A DNA stretch of 64,000 nt. Source: Tetranychus cinnabarinus (Eukaryota > Arthropoda > Arachnida > Trombidiformes > Tetranychidae). The notes under the pieces are model-generated. The model made no database searches. It was not told the origin of the DNA and saw only the letters and a program-made list of their open reading frames with translations. Position numbers and translations under genes: made by a program. Location: NCBI GenBank assembly GCA_022266195.1, contig WHVY01000004.1, positions 8,697,501 through 8,761,500 on the forward strand. Reading direction: 5' to 3'. Shown here piece by piece: positions 1-13,800 of this stretch; position 1 is the first letter of the stretch, and every line of letters begins with the position of its first letter.

Positions 1-1645
1 GGCTTAAATATTGTGTTTGTTTTGCATCTGTAAATTATGTTTCGCCTTTTTTTGTAAATTTACTATCAAAATCATTTTCAACAATCAAGCCAATAAATTG
101 CAGCAAGCTCTTTATCCCAATTTCAAAACAGTCGAATTGTTTCGAGTCCAAATTGAATATTAAATTGAATCGAAAATGAAATCTTTTGTAATCAATTTCT
201 TTTATATCGTTATCACCTTCAATGATAATAACTCAGTTGCTTACCAACAGTCTATGTAAACATTAGTGCACTTGTGAAAAATAGTCACAATCACGTTACC
301 AAGAAATTTACCAGAATAAAATTGATTATCATGCAACATCCTCATGTTGATTTGAAATCCCCCGTGTCCACCGATTCCTATATACATTGATAACAGGGTT
401 TAAACGAAGCAAATAAAAGCAAGCAAAACAATTACATGTTATCATTGAATTTGATTAACAATCAACCTTTATAATTACCTAATATAACTCACATTCTGTT
501 CGTCTTTTATATTTTCACTCTAATGCAACATCTCATCGTCATAACCATTGACGTTCAACTCTCTATCAACAATTTCAATTATCACATCAACATTTATGGT
601 CAAAGGAAAGCTGGAGTAAATATAATGAAACTTAATCAGCCTTTAACAATAAACTCGAGACAATAAAATTCAAAGATAAAGTATCATCTTAATATAATCG
701 CTAATCAATGTGTAAGGGTCACCATTGGAATCATTAACATCATTAGCTGAAGTCATTCCGGGTAATAATCTTTAAACCCAAGCTCAGCTGCAAAACTCAA
801 CTAAATATCATTGAGTGAACCATGAAATATGGAAAAGTAGACCAAATAATTAGAGATTTTTTTGTTGAAATTGATTGTAACTGATTGTGTTGAGTGAAAA
901 TAATGGCTAAAGATTGAACGAGCGTTTGAAGAGCGACAGAGGCATGAAGAAAGAATGAAAAGTAGAAAATGAAAACAGAGAAAAGACAGAGGCTGAGGAA
1001 GAATGGTTAATAGACAGAGAAAAGGTAATTGTTGGTGTTATAAATTAAGTAAATTAACTAACAATGGGCGGTTTTTTTAATGAGACTCCGCAATTGATCT
1101 CTATGGTATTTATCAATTCACTTTGATAACGATGAAAATGATTACAGCATTTTTAGTGTTCAGAATTGATTACGACTATTCTTGATTCAGTTCATTCATT
1201 CATTCATCATCGCCACCATTAAACAGTTCCAAAGAGTATTAATCATTCTCCGTAAATTAACCAATCTATTGATTATCTGGTTAACAGTCTTCACAGTTTT
1301 GCCTTTATTTGTTGTTATCTTCACTCTCTCTCTGTACATTTTACATTTTAACTCTTGTTGAGTCGCGATTAATCAATAATTAATACACTAATTACATCCA
1401 ACATCTTAATTTCCTGGCAGCTTAAAAATTTATTGACATTTAACTAAAGTCTATTGACTTTACTGATGCAATTAACGTGTAAATAAACAGTTGAAACTAA
1501 ATTGTAAAGCAAATTCATTTGCTACTGTTTCTTGTTTTCCCTTTTTGCCTTTCAACACATAATATTTTCCAGTATACATTACCATTGGTTACTATAAAAT
1601 TTGTTGTTCTCGCCTTTCAATTGTAAACATTTCCAGAAACACAAA
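1..1645. other. Intergenic / 5' flank, no gene seen
   Basis: No coding region could be supported on either strand. The DNA is AT-rich with scattered simple repeats, such as a short CATT run near 1195. The last 100-150 bases probably hold the promoter and 5' UTR of the gene that starts at 1646. Confidence 0.6.
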
Positions 1646-4600
1646 ATGTTGTACAAATCATTTTTGACCCTTTTAATTGTTTTAATTGACCAACTTAAAA
1701 ATGGATTTACAAATTGTGTGCCAACACTTGATCATCGGATTAACCTGCGTCCACCAAATCCAGGAGATGAAGAACCGCTTAGGACAACAAGTGAATCCTA
1801 CAATCCATTTATGAATAACAAAAATTTAAACGACACCATTGAAGCCTTTTCACCTTCTATGGACTATTATCCGCCCTGGTGTCCCGAATGCTGTGATGAA
1901 GATGAAGTATATTCCAAAAGCCTGAAAAAGTGTCTCGAAAAAAGTAAGCAAATGTTGAATAATAATTTCCTCAACAAAAATCTAAACCATTCTTTTCTCG
2001 CCAGGTTTCATTATGGACGAGTGTATTTCATCTGAACAGTGTGTTGTTCCCCAATCAACCTGCCATTTCAACGTGTGTAGGTGCACTGATTATTACTACG
2101 AATCTGGCAGATACAAGTGTATTCCAATTCATAATACAGGTAAGCTGTCGATCGATAACCAATTTTCCCTGAAGAACAACTTTAATCAATATTCTTGTTC
2201 TCACCGAGAAACATCAATATTAACAGTTGCCTTTATTGTTCATTTTTTGATACCATTTTCCACTTTAACCAATTGACAAAAAAAGAGCAAAAAGTGGCGA
2301 TAAATCGATGAGTGTATAATAGGAAGGAAAAGGTTCAATTCTTGAAATTGATTCAATCATCTGATTCAATTGTTTCTCGACAAATTTTTCTTGGCATAAC
2401 TTTACGATCAGATTAACTGTTATGAAATTGAAAGATTAACAATCTTTTCAATCAATTATGATTTCCCTGTTTGTATCCATTTTGCTATTCCAAGCTTCTC
2501 AAATTGCCATTTTCATTTGGTCTCATTAAACCTGCAATTCACTGGAAATCAACTGATTAATGTGCAAGATAATCATATTTTAATTTTAAGCTTTTGTTTT
2601 AGTTTAACCACAGTTAACTGAATTGCCTTTTGTTAATTACTTTTCGTGTGTGTTTCATGCCTTCAACTTATCATCTCCTTTGATACAAACAAACAAATGC
2701 TATTTTCAGTTCCAGTTTCACCGTTATCAGGATCATAGCCATTAACATTGCTACTAAATCAGGAAACTGTTTATGCTTTGATTGTGATCAATATTGAGAG
2801 GTTCAATGTTTAATATTAACAAATGATTGACAAATTATGCAAGAGAGTAATAAAAGAAAAAGTTGAATCAATTTACAAATCTGGAGCAAGTGTTTCAATT
2901 AAAGCGGTTGATAAAGCGAGTTAATCATTTATCAAAAGGTTCCAATATTGAATTTATTCCGAGTTATATTCTGAATCTGGTAATCTATCTTTAGTCGGAG
3001 TAGTTTGGAGAAAATTCATTTTCTGGTAATTTCTTTTTATTGCTGTTCTTTGCTAATTGTGAGGATTGTCTTGAATTAGAAATGACAATTAAAAATGTCA
3101 ATGTTGCTTCGATTGTCTATTTTTGGTCCAGTTTCTCAGTCGAACCGTCAGATGAACTTGCAATTAGCTAATTGAGTGATGTAATTATTTTACTATTCAA
3201 CCTTGATTTTAATGTGTTAGAGTGTTAAGGTGATTCTTTTGGACTAAATTTATCAATGAATTTGCTTCTCATTGGTGAAGTCATTTTCACCTTCTCATGG
3301 AATCGTGAGGATGAATTTATTGGTTCAGTTAATGACTCCATTCCAATCAGTTCAAGTAACGATCATTCAAACTAATTTCAGTTATGATTCAAATTTCTTT
3401 CAAGTTTGTCATTTTGTTCAAATTAAATGTCAATCAGAATCATTTTTTCATTCAACTTCAAGTTCAATCGAGGGTCATTTTCACTTTTAACTCTATTCTT
3501 AGTTTACATTATTGTAATGAGTTTCAGTGCACTGAAGAGATGACAAAATGTTAGTCACTTAAGTCATGAAAGTTTTCAAGGCTATTCGTTGATTCAACTC
3601 GGTACAAGTCAGGATACAAACTAGATGGCATTTATGATCAACTAATCGTTGAACTATTGATATATTTGTTCCTTTCTAAAGTTCGGGTTTAAGTGCAGTT
3701 CGATTTTACTTGTTCAACTATTTCTGATAAAATTACAGTTTGATAACCTTCAACAAAACTCAATTCACCGAAATGAATATTTCGGTTCAAACATATGAAT
3801 GAAACTCAGCAAAATCAATCAGAACTCTTGATGTCATCATTTAACAGGGTTGTTAGCATTACGAGGGAATGTTTAAAATTTTGACTTTAATGAGCAAAAT
3901 TGAGTTATTAAACTTTTACATTGTACTTCAAACCAATGACTACTTCACTTTCATCGACCCTAACTGAACAAAACTCTGAAAATGCTGTGAATTTGGTTTT
4001 CAAAAATAATAATTTTCTCAAGATTTTCTCAATTCTTTTAAGAAAATAATTTCGACCAAAAACTTGCTTCTAACTTCATCTGTCTTAACGAACAAATCTC
4101 AACATAAATTCAAGTGATGTTCAGTTTTGTCGATCGCAAATAAATCTTGAAATCTCGTTTTGAAATTTAGTCAACTTTAGATTTCAGTTTGATAAGGAAT
4201 AAAAAACCAAGTTGCATGATTGTAATTAAAACTCAATATTTCAATGGTTAAAATAAAGCACTTGAAAGGTTAACACTTGAGAGTAACAAATAAACTTAAA
4301 AAAGTATCGAGTTTTATTGAGCAAAACAAAGATTAAGATTGAATGTTTTTATTCATCGCCCATCAGATTATGGATTAGTTTCATTTTCATAAACATGCAA
4401 CTCTTCAATGTTGGAATAACATATTGAAAGTGCAATTTTCTCCATTGATTGTAATAATGATTCAACTAATCATCGATAATTTCCTTTCCTCCCAACGATT
4501 AAGATTGCCGTTGTAGCTGTTAATTTGTTAGCTAAATCCCTTTGTTAGTTAATCTGACACACGATTAAGGTGGAAAGGATTAACTTTCAGATTTCACTGA

Positions 4601-6219
4601 AAATGGTAATCAACTTTCTCATTTGGTTCAATCAACTTGATGACAATGACCATTTAAATGTTTACATTGAAGGATCATTTGATTAACCATAAATAAATGT
4701 TGATACATTTTTACTTTTGTCACCAAAAAGGCAGACATTTTCAAGTAACGCTTTTTAGTTTATCAATTCATTGATCAACCAAATCATGTTTATCAGTGTT
4801 TATTGCCATTCATTACAGCTAATCTAATTGACCTTTGTAAATGGTGTTATTAATAGTTTACCATTAAAATTAACAGTCAATGGTGAATATAATCTGTTGA
4901 ATCAACTTTCCAATCGACAGGTAAAACTGATTGAACCTTCACAATATAAGATAATTTTGTTGTCACGTTGATGTTCAACTGCTGACAAAATTGACTCATT
5001 CAGTGATCTGATAACCATAATGATTGAAATCAAGTTATCAGTTTCTTCTTCTTCTGACTAACAATGAATATTCAATGAAAGGAACAGCTTGAATGGTTAA
5101 ATGAATGAAAAACTGTTTCATTTGATAGTAAAATAATTACATTGCCTTTCTTAGCCATTGTTTAACCGGCATAATAATTGTAGCCATAATTGAACGTAAA
5201 ATGTAATTATTGTAATTAAGATAATTTTCTAGTCAATTGTAGGAATTATTTCGAGGTTAGATTGGACGATTAGTTAAGTGTTTAAGGTTGAGAGACGAAT
5301 GCTTTCAATTGTAATTTTCATTTGCTAAAAAACGATAAATTGACCAGAATCTTGAGTCGATTCTCGATAAATCAAACAATATTAGATTAATGATGTTATA
5401 GTCGATCTACAGTTATAATGTATTTGAAAAGATAATCAAAGAAACTTATCTTGTATCAATGTTGAAATAATCAGAAGTTAAAGTCAACATATTCAGTTAC
5501 TGATCAAACCTTGAGTTGGTAAACACTGGACTGTTAATATTGATAATCAACTAATGATGAACCTTTTATTTAAAACCAATCTTCTCTAATTTTGATTCTT
5601 CTTCTTATTTCTTGTAGCAATTGAAATTTACAAGATAACAATGATTTTCGCTTCAAGTTGCCTTGCCTTGATTTTGTTGATCTTTTTGGCGTGTATCCTG
5701 CGTAAATCATATTGTCCAGCTGATTCAACTCACCAAGCAACTGGTCGATCCACAATGAATGATTTGTTTACAATTTATCCGGGAACAAGTGGTTCACCAA
5801 GTGACCTGTTTGGCAATTTAACACCAGCCGAGAAACCGCCGAGTTACAGTGAAACCATGAGAATGATTAATCAAGAAATCGGAACTCCTCCGCCAGCCTA
5901 TCACAACATTTTTTACACTGAAGCATCTTCAACTGAAACCACATTACCAGTGATATCTCAATCAAGCAACAATATTATTAACAGTAATCATGTTAATTGT
6001 GAACAATCTTCATCCTCACCAACATCCATTACTTTAACACAATCTCATTCATCTACCAACAATGGTTTGCTGTTACCGGCAACAGCTTCAACAATTAATG
6101 CTCAAAATTGTAATTTGTATTCCTTAAGTCAATCCCGTGTCAATACAACTCCGTCAGCACCAAATATTGGCTTCTTTAACCAGGGCCAAGTGAATTCGGC
6201 ATTTTCAAGTGATAGTTGA
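1646..6219 (+). CDS. Single-pass membrane protein with EB/EGF-like Cys-rich module and PPxY tail
   Basis: The model joins 1646-1943, 2005-2139 and 5618-6219 (344 aa). Both introns are GT-AG and phase 1. Intron 1 is 61 bp and intron 2 is 3478 bp. The ATG at 1646 is chosen because a hydrophobic signal peptide follows at once (residues 1-22). The upstream in-frame extension to 1601 would need a TTG start. After a polar stretch comes a cysteine-rich module at about residues 84-140. Its CPECC, DEC, EQC, CRC and YKCIP spacing resembles EB or EGF-like modules and is assembled only across the exon 1-2 junction. Residues 153-172 form one transmembrane helix. The cytoplasmic tail of about 170 residues is rich in Ser, Thr and Asn and carries two PPxY motifs, PPSY (218-221) and PPAY (236-239), which in known families bind WW domains such as those of Nedd4 ligases. 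This suggests a small surface receptor or adaptor whose turnover is ubiquitin-controlled. The family is not recognised. The exon structure is well supported; the function is inference. Confidence 0.72.
2140..5617 (+). other. Large intron of the EB/PPxY membrane-protein gene
   Basis: This 3478-bp GT-AG interval separates the ectodomain exon from the transmembrane/tail exon. It begins GTAAGC at 2140 and ends in a pyrimidine run plus TTGTAG at 5617. Phase 1 matches on both sides. I see no convincing exon or RNA gene inside it. Short open frames near 3272-3490 lack splice-supported context. Confidence 0.6.
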
Positions 6220-7038
6220 CTTTCTATTTAACTATAATATTTACTTTAATTTTTTACCTCAAAATCTTTTCAACTCTTCTGTGTAAATTCAGTCATCAGC
6301 TTCATTTGGTGAATCAACAAAATATATATTTAAATATATATTCATTTTTATATCATATTCATGTGATATTAATGACGATGACAATAATTGTTATAAAATT
6401 GTTACAAGATTACTAATTGTGAATGTAGTGTCTACAATGTTATTAATCATGGACAACAAAATGAACCCAATGTTAAATATTTCTACTTTCTTGGAGTTAT
6501 ATTATTAAAAGAAACGGTTATTTGAAAGAAATTGTAATTTTGTTAACAAGATGAAAAAAAGGTTTTAATTGTCATTTGTCATTATTTAAACAAAATGGCA
6601 TTTGTCTCAGAACATTTCAAAAATGTTACTCATTTTTTTCATAAATAATAAAAGGAAAGTTATACAGTCAAATAGAGATAGAAATAAAAATGAAATAATT
6701 CTGAACATGTAAAATCAGCGTGATTATCTTGAATCAAAATGATTATCCATTTGTTACATTGAAGTTTTGCTTTTGTTTGATTCCCTATGAAAAAAGAGTT
6801 GCTTTGTTTTGAGGTTTGTTGTGGTCCTAGAGGTTATAAATAATTCGTACACATTACAATTAAATGTAATTGTTAGGTTTGTTGCCATTTTATGAACACA
6901 AATATGAACTGGCAGTTTGAGAGATCACTTTTGAGTTTTTTTAAAACAAACATCATGATTTACTTTAGCAGATTGAAGTAACTTTTTTCTTAATACTTGA
7001 TTCTTTTTCTCTTTATGGTTGCAAGAATTTGTTTTAAT
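6220..7038. other. Convergent 3' UTR / intergenic region
   Basis: This AT-rich interval lies between the stop codons of the plus-strand PPxY gene and the minus-strand E(z) gene. It must contain both 3' ends. AATAAA-like sequences occur, for example around 6645-6655, but I cannot assign a cleavage site to either gene. Confidence 0.5.
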
Positions 7039-9685
7039 TTACGCTAAAATAATATCACGTTCGATTCCAACGAATTTCAATTGTTCACTTAATCCATATC
7101 TGTAGTCAAAGAATAGTTCTTCTCCAGGTTCAATGTTTCTCCTGGCAAATATACCAATACGATGATCTCCATTGACCATCATTACTTTGGCAAAACAGTT
7201 AGGATTTACTGAGTGATTAGCAAAGCGAATCTTATTTCCTTTTCGGGTAGCATCAACGACAAATTCATTATTTAAATTGAATAAGAAACTTCGATTATAC
7301 TTGTCGTAAACTTTACCACGACGATCAGCCTCATCTTGAGATATAATTTCCCCACAATATTCGGAAATAAGTTCATTTTTGTGAGCTGAGTCTTTTAAAA
7401 AGATTCCCCAACCTTCAACATCTGAGAAGGCAAGTAATAAGTGTTTCTTCATTCCTCGTTGAATTGAAACATTTTTACAAGAAATGTTTGGTTCGTCAAA
7501 AGAATCTGCTCCACAAGACTGGCACAAGTCTGGATCACATTCACGAATGGCATTGAAACAGGGACATTGTTTAGAATTACACTGGCCCTTACATCGGCAT
7601 CCGGGAAACCGATTTGGACAGTCAAGACTACAATTACAATATTTTTCACAAAAGTTGTTTGTACTAACACATACACATCTGCTATCACATGATTGACCAG
7701 GATGATCACACGGAACGTAATTGTCCACATTCACATGGGGCCGACCATTCTTGGTAAATGATCGACGAGATGTTTTATTTCTATGGTAAAGTGAATTACT
7801 CCTCTTTTTCTTCTTTTTTGGAGTTGTGGTTGTCTCTTTGGAAACCTCGTCAACAACGAACTCTTCCCATTCCTGTTGAGCAAAAAGATACACTTGAGCG
7901 CAAGTTTTTGTAAATATGGCCTCAGCTATAGCACAGTAGTTTTTATAATAAGCATTCCATAAAGCACGGAACAATGATTTTTCGGACCCAGTCCAACTAC
8001 CCATATCAATAGGAGAATCATCAAGATCTGAGCAATTGTTCACCGCTTCCGATTCACTTTTCATAGACTCTTCCACACTGTCTTCTTCTTTGCCGTTGGT
8101 CTTTCCGTTGGTCTTTCCGTTGGTCTTTCCATTGGCATTTCCATTGGTCTGTCCGTTTGTATAACCCTCAGAGTTAGTTGTATTTCCATTCACTTGAACT
8201 GAGTTGTTCTTATCGCACTCGTCTTTGCCGTTTAAATCTTGACCTTCACTAGATAGTGAAGAATAGCTTGGAGTTCGTAGCCTTCTAGTTTCACTACTCG
8301 ATCTAGAAGTTAGGATATGATTTGGACCTTTTCTCATTTTAATCGAAGCAGAGCTATCATTGCTATCTTCGCTGCTAGCATCATTACCACTACTTCCATT
8401 GGATTCAACAGAAAAAACCTTCTTAACTATCGGTCTTTCGGGTAGCTCTTGTTTCCTAGCTTCCTCTTCGGATTCTTGCTTGATTTTTATTTTGACAGAC
8501 TCGAAATGTAAATAACAATCATCTCCACAGGGAGTCGTGTCGGGTTTCATCTTAGTATAACGACATCTTGGTTTAACAGATCCTACCTCTATTTAAATAT
8601 TGAGATAAGAATTAATTAATCGGTTAAGATTTAGAGTTTACCAAGACTTACGGTGTGTAAAACAATCATATTTATAACAACGGCGACAAAAAAGTGTATG
8701 GAAAGAATGCATAGTTTGCTCCCGTGACGTAGAAACAGCATTTGGACCATCAATGTTGGGAGTAGTTTCTAATGGCATAATACGAATACGATCTTTTCTT
8801 CTCATGATATCAAGATACCTAAAGTAAAAGAAAATTATTAGTTCAAAATTCATAATAAATCAGCTATTTCACTTACTTTAAACGGAGCTCCTCGGGTGAG
8901 CCTCTTTCAGGGAATGCAAAGGAAATAGCTTCAAATACTTTGAAAGGTGGATATTCTTTTTCCTTTTCTGAAAATAAAAATATCATGAGTATGGCAGAGA
9001 TCATTCAATAGGAGAACATACCTGCTAAAGTAGATGGCTTAAGTGAGCGAACTTCTTTCAGAAGTGGTTCCAGGAGTTCAACCTGATCCATTTTTTGAGA
9101 TAAATTATCAACTAACTCGAAAAACGGTTCATCTTCAAAATTATTAGTCTCTCCATCTCCATGCACTTTACCGTTATAGTTGTTCAAAAGATCAACTATA
9201 AAATTATTTTCATTGTCGATAACTTCATCACCGAGATAAGGAATATTATGAAGCTCCTGCTCATCTGCCACAAGGTAGTTTTGCTGGATTGGAGCCCATA
9301 TAAACATGGTAGGAATTTGTTTGACAAAATGCATTTGCTTAATAAATACATTTGTCTTTTTTCCATCACTAAAATCAACCAGCATTGTTTTTGCTATCAT
9401 AGAAGGATTTTCATAAGTAGAAAACTTGTAATTAACTGAAACAGATTGAGGAGGATGCGATGCATGTAAACGTTTCAGTTCTTTCCGATTATTAATATAG
9501 CAATTTTTAATCACATCTTTCCTTCTGTACCGCGTTCTACTTCTTGTTTTGGTCCATTCAGAACGAATGAATCGCTGGAGTTCGGTGGCAAGAAGAGTCA
9601 AGTCTGGATCTCCATTTGAAATAGTCTCCAATAAAACGACAGAGGAGTTGCTTGAATCATCGGATTTATCTACAAGCTCTTGCAT
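7039..9685 (-). CDS. E(z): Histone-lysine N-methyltransferase E(z), PRC2 catalytic subunit
   Basis: The coding exons on the minus strand are 9685-9022, 8967-8877, 8818-8652 and 8588-7039 (823 aa, phases consistent). E(z) is the catalytic subunit of Polycomb repressive complex 2 and methylates histone H3 Lys27. The N-terminal EZH2-type EED-binding and SANT1 regions are recognisable, including WAPIQQN and HNIPYLGDEV. A TPNIDGPNA segment and a SANT2 domain follow at about 505-546. The pre-SET CXC cysteine cluster lies at about 601-668. The SET domain at about 689-805 has NHS (765-767) and FFDYRYG, and the tyrosine equivalent to human EZH2 Tyr641 is kept (Y738). At 823 aa it is longer than human EZH2 (about 750) because of a low-complexity insert before SANT2. 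That insert contains a tandem Asn-Gly-Lys-Thr run at about 459-474. The exon 4 acceptor could be 8588 or 8582, both in frame, a difference of two residues. Confidence 0.96.
8093..8150 (-). repeat. In-frame 12-bp tandem repeat encoding Asn-Gly-Lys-Thr
   Basis: A 12-bp unit repeats about four times inside the last E(z) exon and encodes an NGKT run in a disordered linker. The units differ by few bases, so copy number may vary between strains. Confidence 0.8.
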
Positions 9686-10819
9686 AGCGAGATACAATAG
9701 AAAACTAGAATGATATTCAAATAGTTTGAACGAATAAAATCATGAGGTTGGATTTTTAAGCCTGTATTTTAAATAAAGAGAAAATAGATAATGGAAAAAA
9801 ACCAGGAATGAGAATCTCATAATTACGTTATAAACACCAATAATTTGAATTGAAAGGAGCTTGATAAACATTAAACTTACCAAAATAGCTTCAAGGCACA
9901 ATAATAGAAATATTAAATTGATGATCAATTTAAAATCACAGTATAAAATTAGATTACAATACAATCAAACAAAAGCTAGACAAAAAAGATGGAATAAATC
10001 ATTATCTTTTAGCAATGGTGATACGACTAGAAACCGGATCGAATCTAGGAGTCAATACGGTTAAACACAATTATGCACTTGGCTTCGCATCTAATTAAAT
10101 AGCACAATCAGAAACTGTGGTTAGAAAATTCTGATCGAGATAGAACTTTGAAATGAGAAGATCGCTAAAGTATGAAATTTAAATGCTTGAAATCGTAGAA
10201 CAAATCGGGATTTTTCAATCTCCAATTCCTGAAGTAACCAAGATTGGTTACTTTCTTCTCCTCTGACCAGTTAACCGATTACCAGTAACCAAAATATCTC
10301 TAGATATATTCGATGGAAATTCGTTAGATGGCAGCACTATACTTCGCTTTTCCATGGGCTTAATGAACACCAAATAAACTTGACGATGTAAACTTCAGTC
10401 TAGTCAACATTGAAATTGGGATTCAGACTTTACGGAACTGTCAATATTTTCAATTCAGAAAGTTGTGACTTCGAACTTGAGCTCTTCAAATGGCATGCTA
10501 ATGTTTTTTGATAGATTTTTCAACTTCAACAAATGATATCTGTATCCTGATTTGATTGATAATATCCGATACTTTGCCCAGCTGATGTAACTTTCTTGTT
10601 TGCTGTTTCTTTAATAGATCTAATCAATAAACACTCAAATTTTGATAGTTGTCAACGTTTCTTATTTATAATTTAACGATTCCCAAATATAATTATGACC
10701 AAAATACTATAATTAACGACAGTTCTGTTTGATCCTCTTTTTGGATTCCAGGATAGATTTATTTGACTAATTCGGTTTGTATTGTATTGGGCTATCTTCA
10801 GGACCTACGGAAGCAAACA
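9686..10819. promoter_or_regulatory. Shared divergent 5' region of E(z) and UNC93-like
   Basis: This 1.1-kb interval lies between two divergently oriented start codons, E(z) at 9685 (minus) and the UNC-93-like gene at 10820 (plus). It should hold both promoters and 5' UTRs, possibly as a bidirectional promoter. No TATA box was assigned. Non-coding 5' exons are possible on either side. Confidence 0.45.
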
Positions 10820-13800
10820 ATGGCAACCTTACGTAAAATAAGAGAAAGTAAGTTCCATGCTTATTGAGTTATCATGTTTAGCTCAACTATTTTTTAAATT
10901 TTAAAAAATGTCATTATCCTGTGATTGTTGGTCATTGACTTTGTTGCTTACATATCGTTTGTTATCTATGGAAATGAAACAGATTGTGAATATACTTTGA
11001 ACATTCAATTTATCATATGTTTTCCCATCATGTTCAATATCTCATGAAATCTATTCTTAGCAGTTGTTAATTTGCTCACAACTGAATATCACTGAAGTAA
11101 TTCTCGGTTAATCCTTAGTCATCTTGATGGTCAAGGACATGAATACTGTTGAAGAGTCATGGTCAAATAACTGGATCACAATTGAGTTAAAGTTGAAAGT
11201 TTTCCTAATGATCATGGTTCATGTTATCATCATCTAAAGGACACATTAAAAGCTCAATCATGAGAGGTTAATTAATAATCTAATTGGCAAATTTAAAGAG
11301 GAGAAACATAAATCAGCAAAAACAAACAAAAGAATCAAAAAGGCGACTTAATTGCTATGGAAATAGACGGAAGTTTTCCAATTTACTATCTATTAACCTG
11401 TTTCCAATAAAAGTTAATATTGAACTGATCAAACAATGCCAAGTTGACATGAATGTATCTTTTGCAATCTCACCTTGAACTTTCCCTTTTTTGCTGTTCA
11501 TTTGAATTATCAATCAATTCAAATGGCTCAAGGAATTATTTCATCTGTAAATAAACCCAAATTATCATAATATCCACATGGCAGGAGTAAAGGTTGATTA
11601 TAAACCGATGAACCAGCAATCCAAAGGTCTTAAGCAGTTCTTGATCCAAGCTATCAAAGAAGCTTCAAATCTCTGGTTAAATGGATATTTCAAACTGAAC
11701 CAGCAAAGCTCATCGCTCTGTTCAACAATCAGCCTAATTTCAAGGAAATTATTGAAATCTAATTTAAGGTTAATGTCAACCAATATTGTAATTTCAATTG
11801 ATACAACATTGGTAAACAAATGTAAACCCTCAGCATTTCATAATTATGTACTTGATATTAACACAGCTTGAATCGGGAAAACTCCATTCAACTTGTCTTA
11901 TCAATGGGCGAATCCAATTATCCTTGATTCCAAATGATTAGTGAAAACATGATTATTCACTAATCAATTAAACGTTCAATAATTAAACATTGAAATGATA
12001 AAGACAAATGTATTCAATTCCATTGGAACCCAAAATTTCATTGCATGATATTTACATTATTTTTTCCCGCCTATCATCGTCATCAAATCATCCACCTTTC
12101 TCAATCTAATCGTCGCCATTTATTGTCTTTCTCCCTCCATCATCACCTTTATTTAGTTGATGATTTACAATTTACAATCAACACTTTACCTTCAACTAGT
12201 TGATGGTTCAACAGTAAAGACATAAAATTGAACCCAATAGATGGCGACTATTATTAAACAATCAACCTAATTGTGCGCAAATTTTGTCAACTGCAACATT
12301 GAAAATTACAATTATAATTTTCCAATCCACTTTTTTTTCTTCTTCTTTTCACTTTCCTTACCCAATTCAAATTGTTGGTTTCACTTTTTTTTGCTGTATT
12401 TCATTATTTATGTTAACCACTCGATACAGTCTCAGGTTCCTTAACCAATCCTCGATCCATTCAATGAATTATTTTTGTTTACTTTCAATCTAAATGTTGA
12501 AAATCATTGCCATTAGTTAACCAAGTCGTTTTAAATGTTCAACAACTGTGATACAATGACCATCTCTATGGATTAACCTGACACCAATTGCAATTGGCAA
12601 ATATCTTTTAATTGTGATTCTCTTTTAATTTCTTTTTACACTTCTTTTAACCTTTTCTTCATCGACCAGTTTACCGACGAGTCCGTCGTAAATACAACCC
12701 ACAAAGTCACCAGTACGAGCCCATTCCAGGCGAAACCAGTCCATCGGCCAACCAAACATTTTCCTCAACTTCACCTTCAACCTCTGGATCATTTGTAACC
12801 GCACGTGAAGACATTTCACCGCAATCACTGTTGTCAATCCATCAAGTTGATTCCTTATCGTCTACCTTGTCATCATCCAGCGATCCCTTGATTCCCAGAA
12901 TCCGTTCATCAAACATGGATAAGCATTTCTTCAACATATTAATCCTTGGCTTTTCATTTCTACTCTTGTTTACGGCCTTTCAAACCGGTGGAATGATCCA
13001 GGCAAGAATCCAAACCAAACAATCTTAATCAAACAATCTCAATTAATATTTCTCTCTAATTGTAGGAAACTGTTGTTAAAGGAGTTAATCAAGAATATGC
13101 TAAACAATGGAATGGCCATTCATGGAGTGGATATACATCGCTTTCAATCGTCTATCTAGTCTTTTCAATAGCTAATTGGATCGCTCCGTCCATTGTTGCC
13201 ATTTTTGGACCTAAAACCTCAATGATTATGGCTGCAGTCATCTATTGGTTTGTATCAACTCTAATCACTTGCCTTTCCATGTTGACTCAAAGTTGACAAT
13301 TTAATTTCTTATCAATCTCAATCAACTTTTCATTTCTCCTCTCATCTTACAAACTCACCTTTACAACCAAACTACACCAATCATTATCATTATCGTTCTT
13401 TGATTGTTGCTGGCTTGGTTAGTGTTGATTGAGACCACATAAATGACTGATTGGGAGAAAATAAAAACAAATTAAAATGTTAAAGTTTACCGTAAAAAAG
13501 CAACCACGAAAAAATTGTCACTTTTCATCGCAATTGTTGGGAATTGTGACAAAAATCAAAGTCAATTGAGAGAAACCTTTTTCTCTACCTTTTTTGCTTC
13601 TTTGTTTTCCCTCTAAATCACTCATTTTTTTTCATTACAATTGACTTAAAGAGCAAAATGAAATGAAAAAAGGGAAAACATCTTTATTAGCTTTTACTGT
13701 CGAGATGATTTGTTTTATCTTGTCAACTCACAATCAACTGAATTCCCTGCAATCAACAGATTATCAATAGATTTCCGGATCATTTATTTCAGAAACATGT

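Noticed and set aside
1601..1645. N-terminal extension of the PPxY membrane-protein gene
   Set aside because: It would need a TTG start; the ATG at 1646 begins a proper signal peptide.
7449..7730. Shadow frames over the E(z) CXC region on both strands
   Set aside because: They lie in other frames of a strongly supported E(z) exon and have no features of their own.
8582..8588. Alternative E(z) exon 4 acceptor at 8582
   Set aside because: In frame and possible, but the upstream AG at 8588 is met first by scanning; the two-residue difference is not resolvable from sequence.
10010..10065. GGATCGAATC resembling a tRNA B box
   Set aside because: No matching A box or foldable cloverleaf could be built around it.
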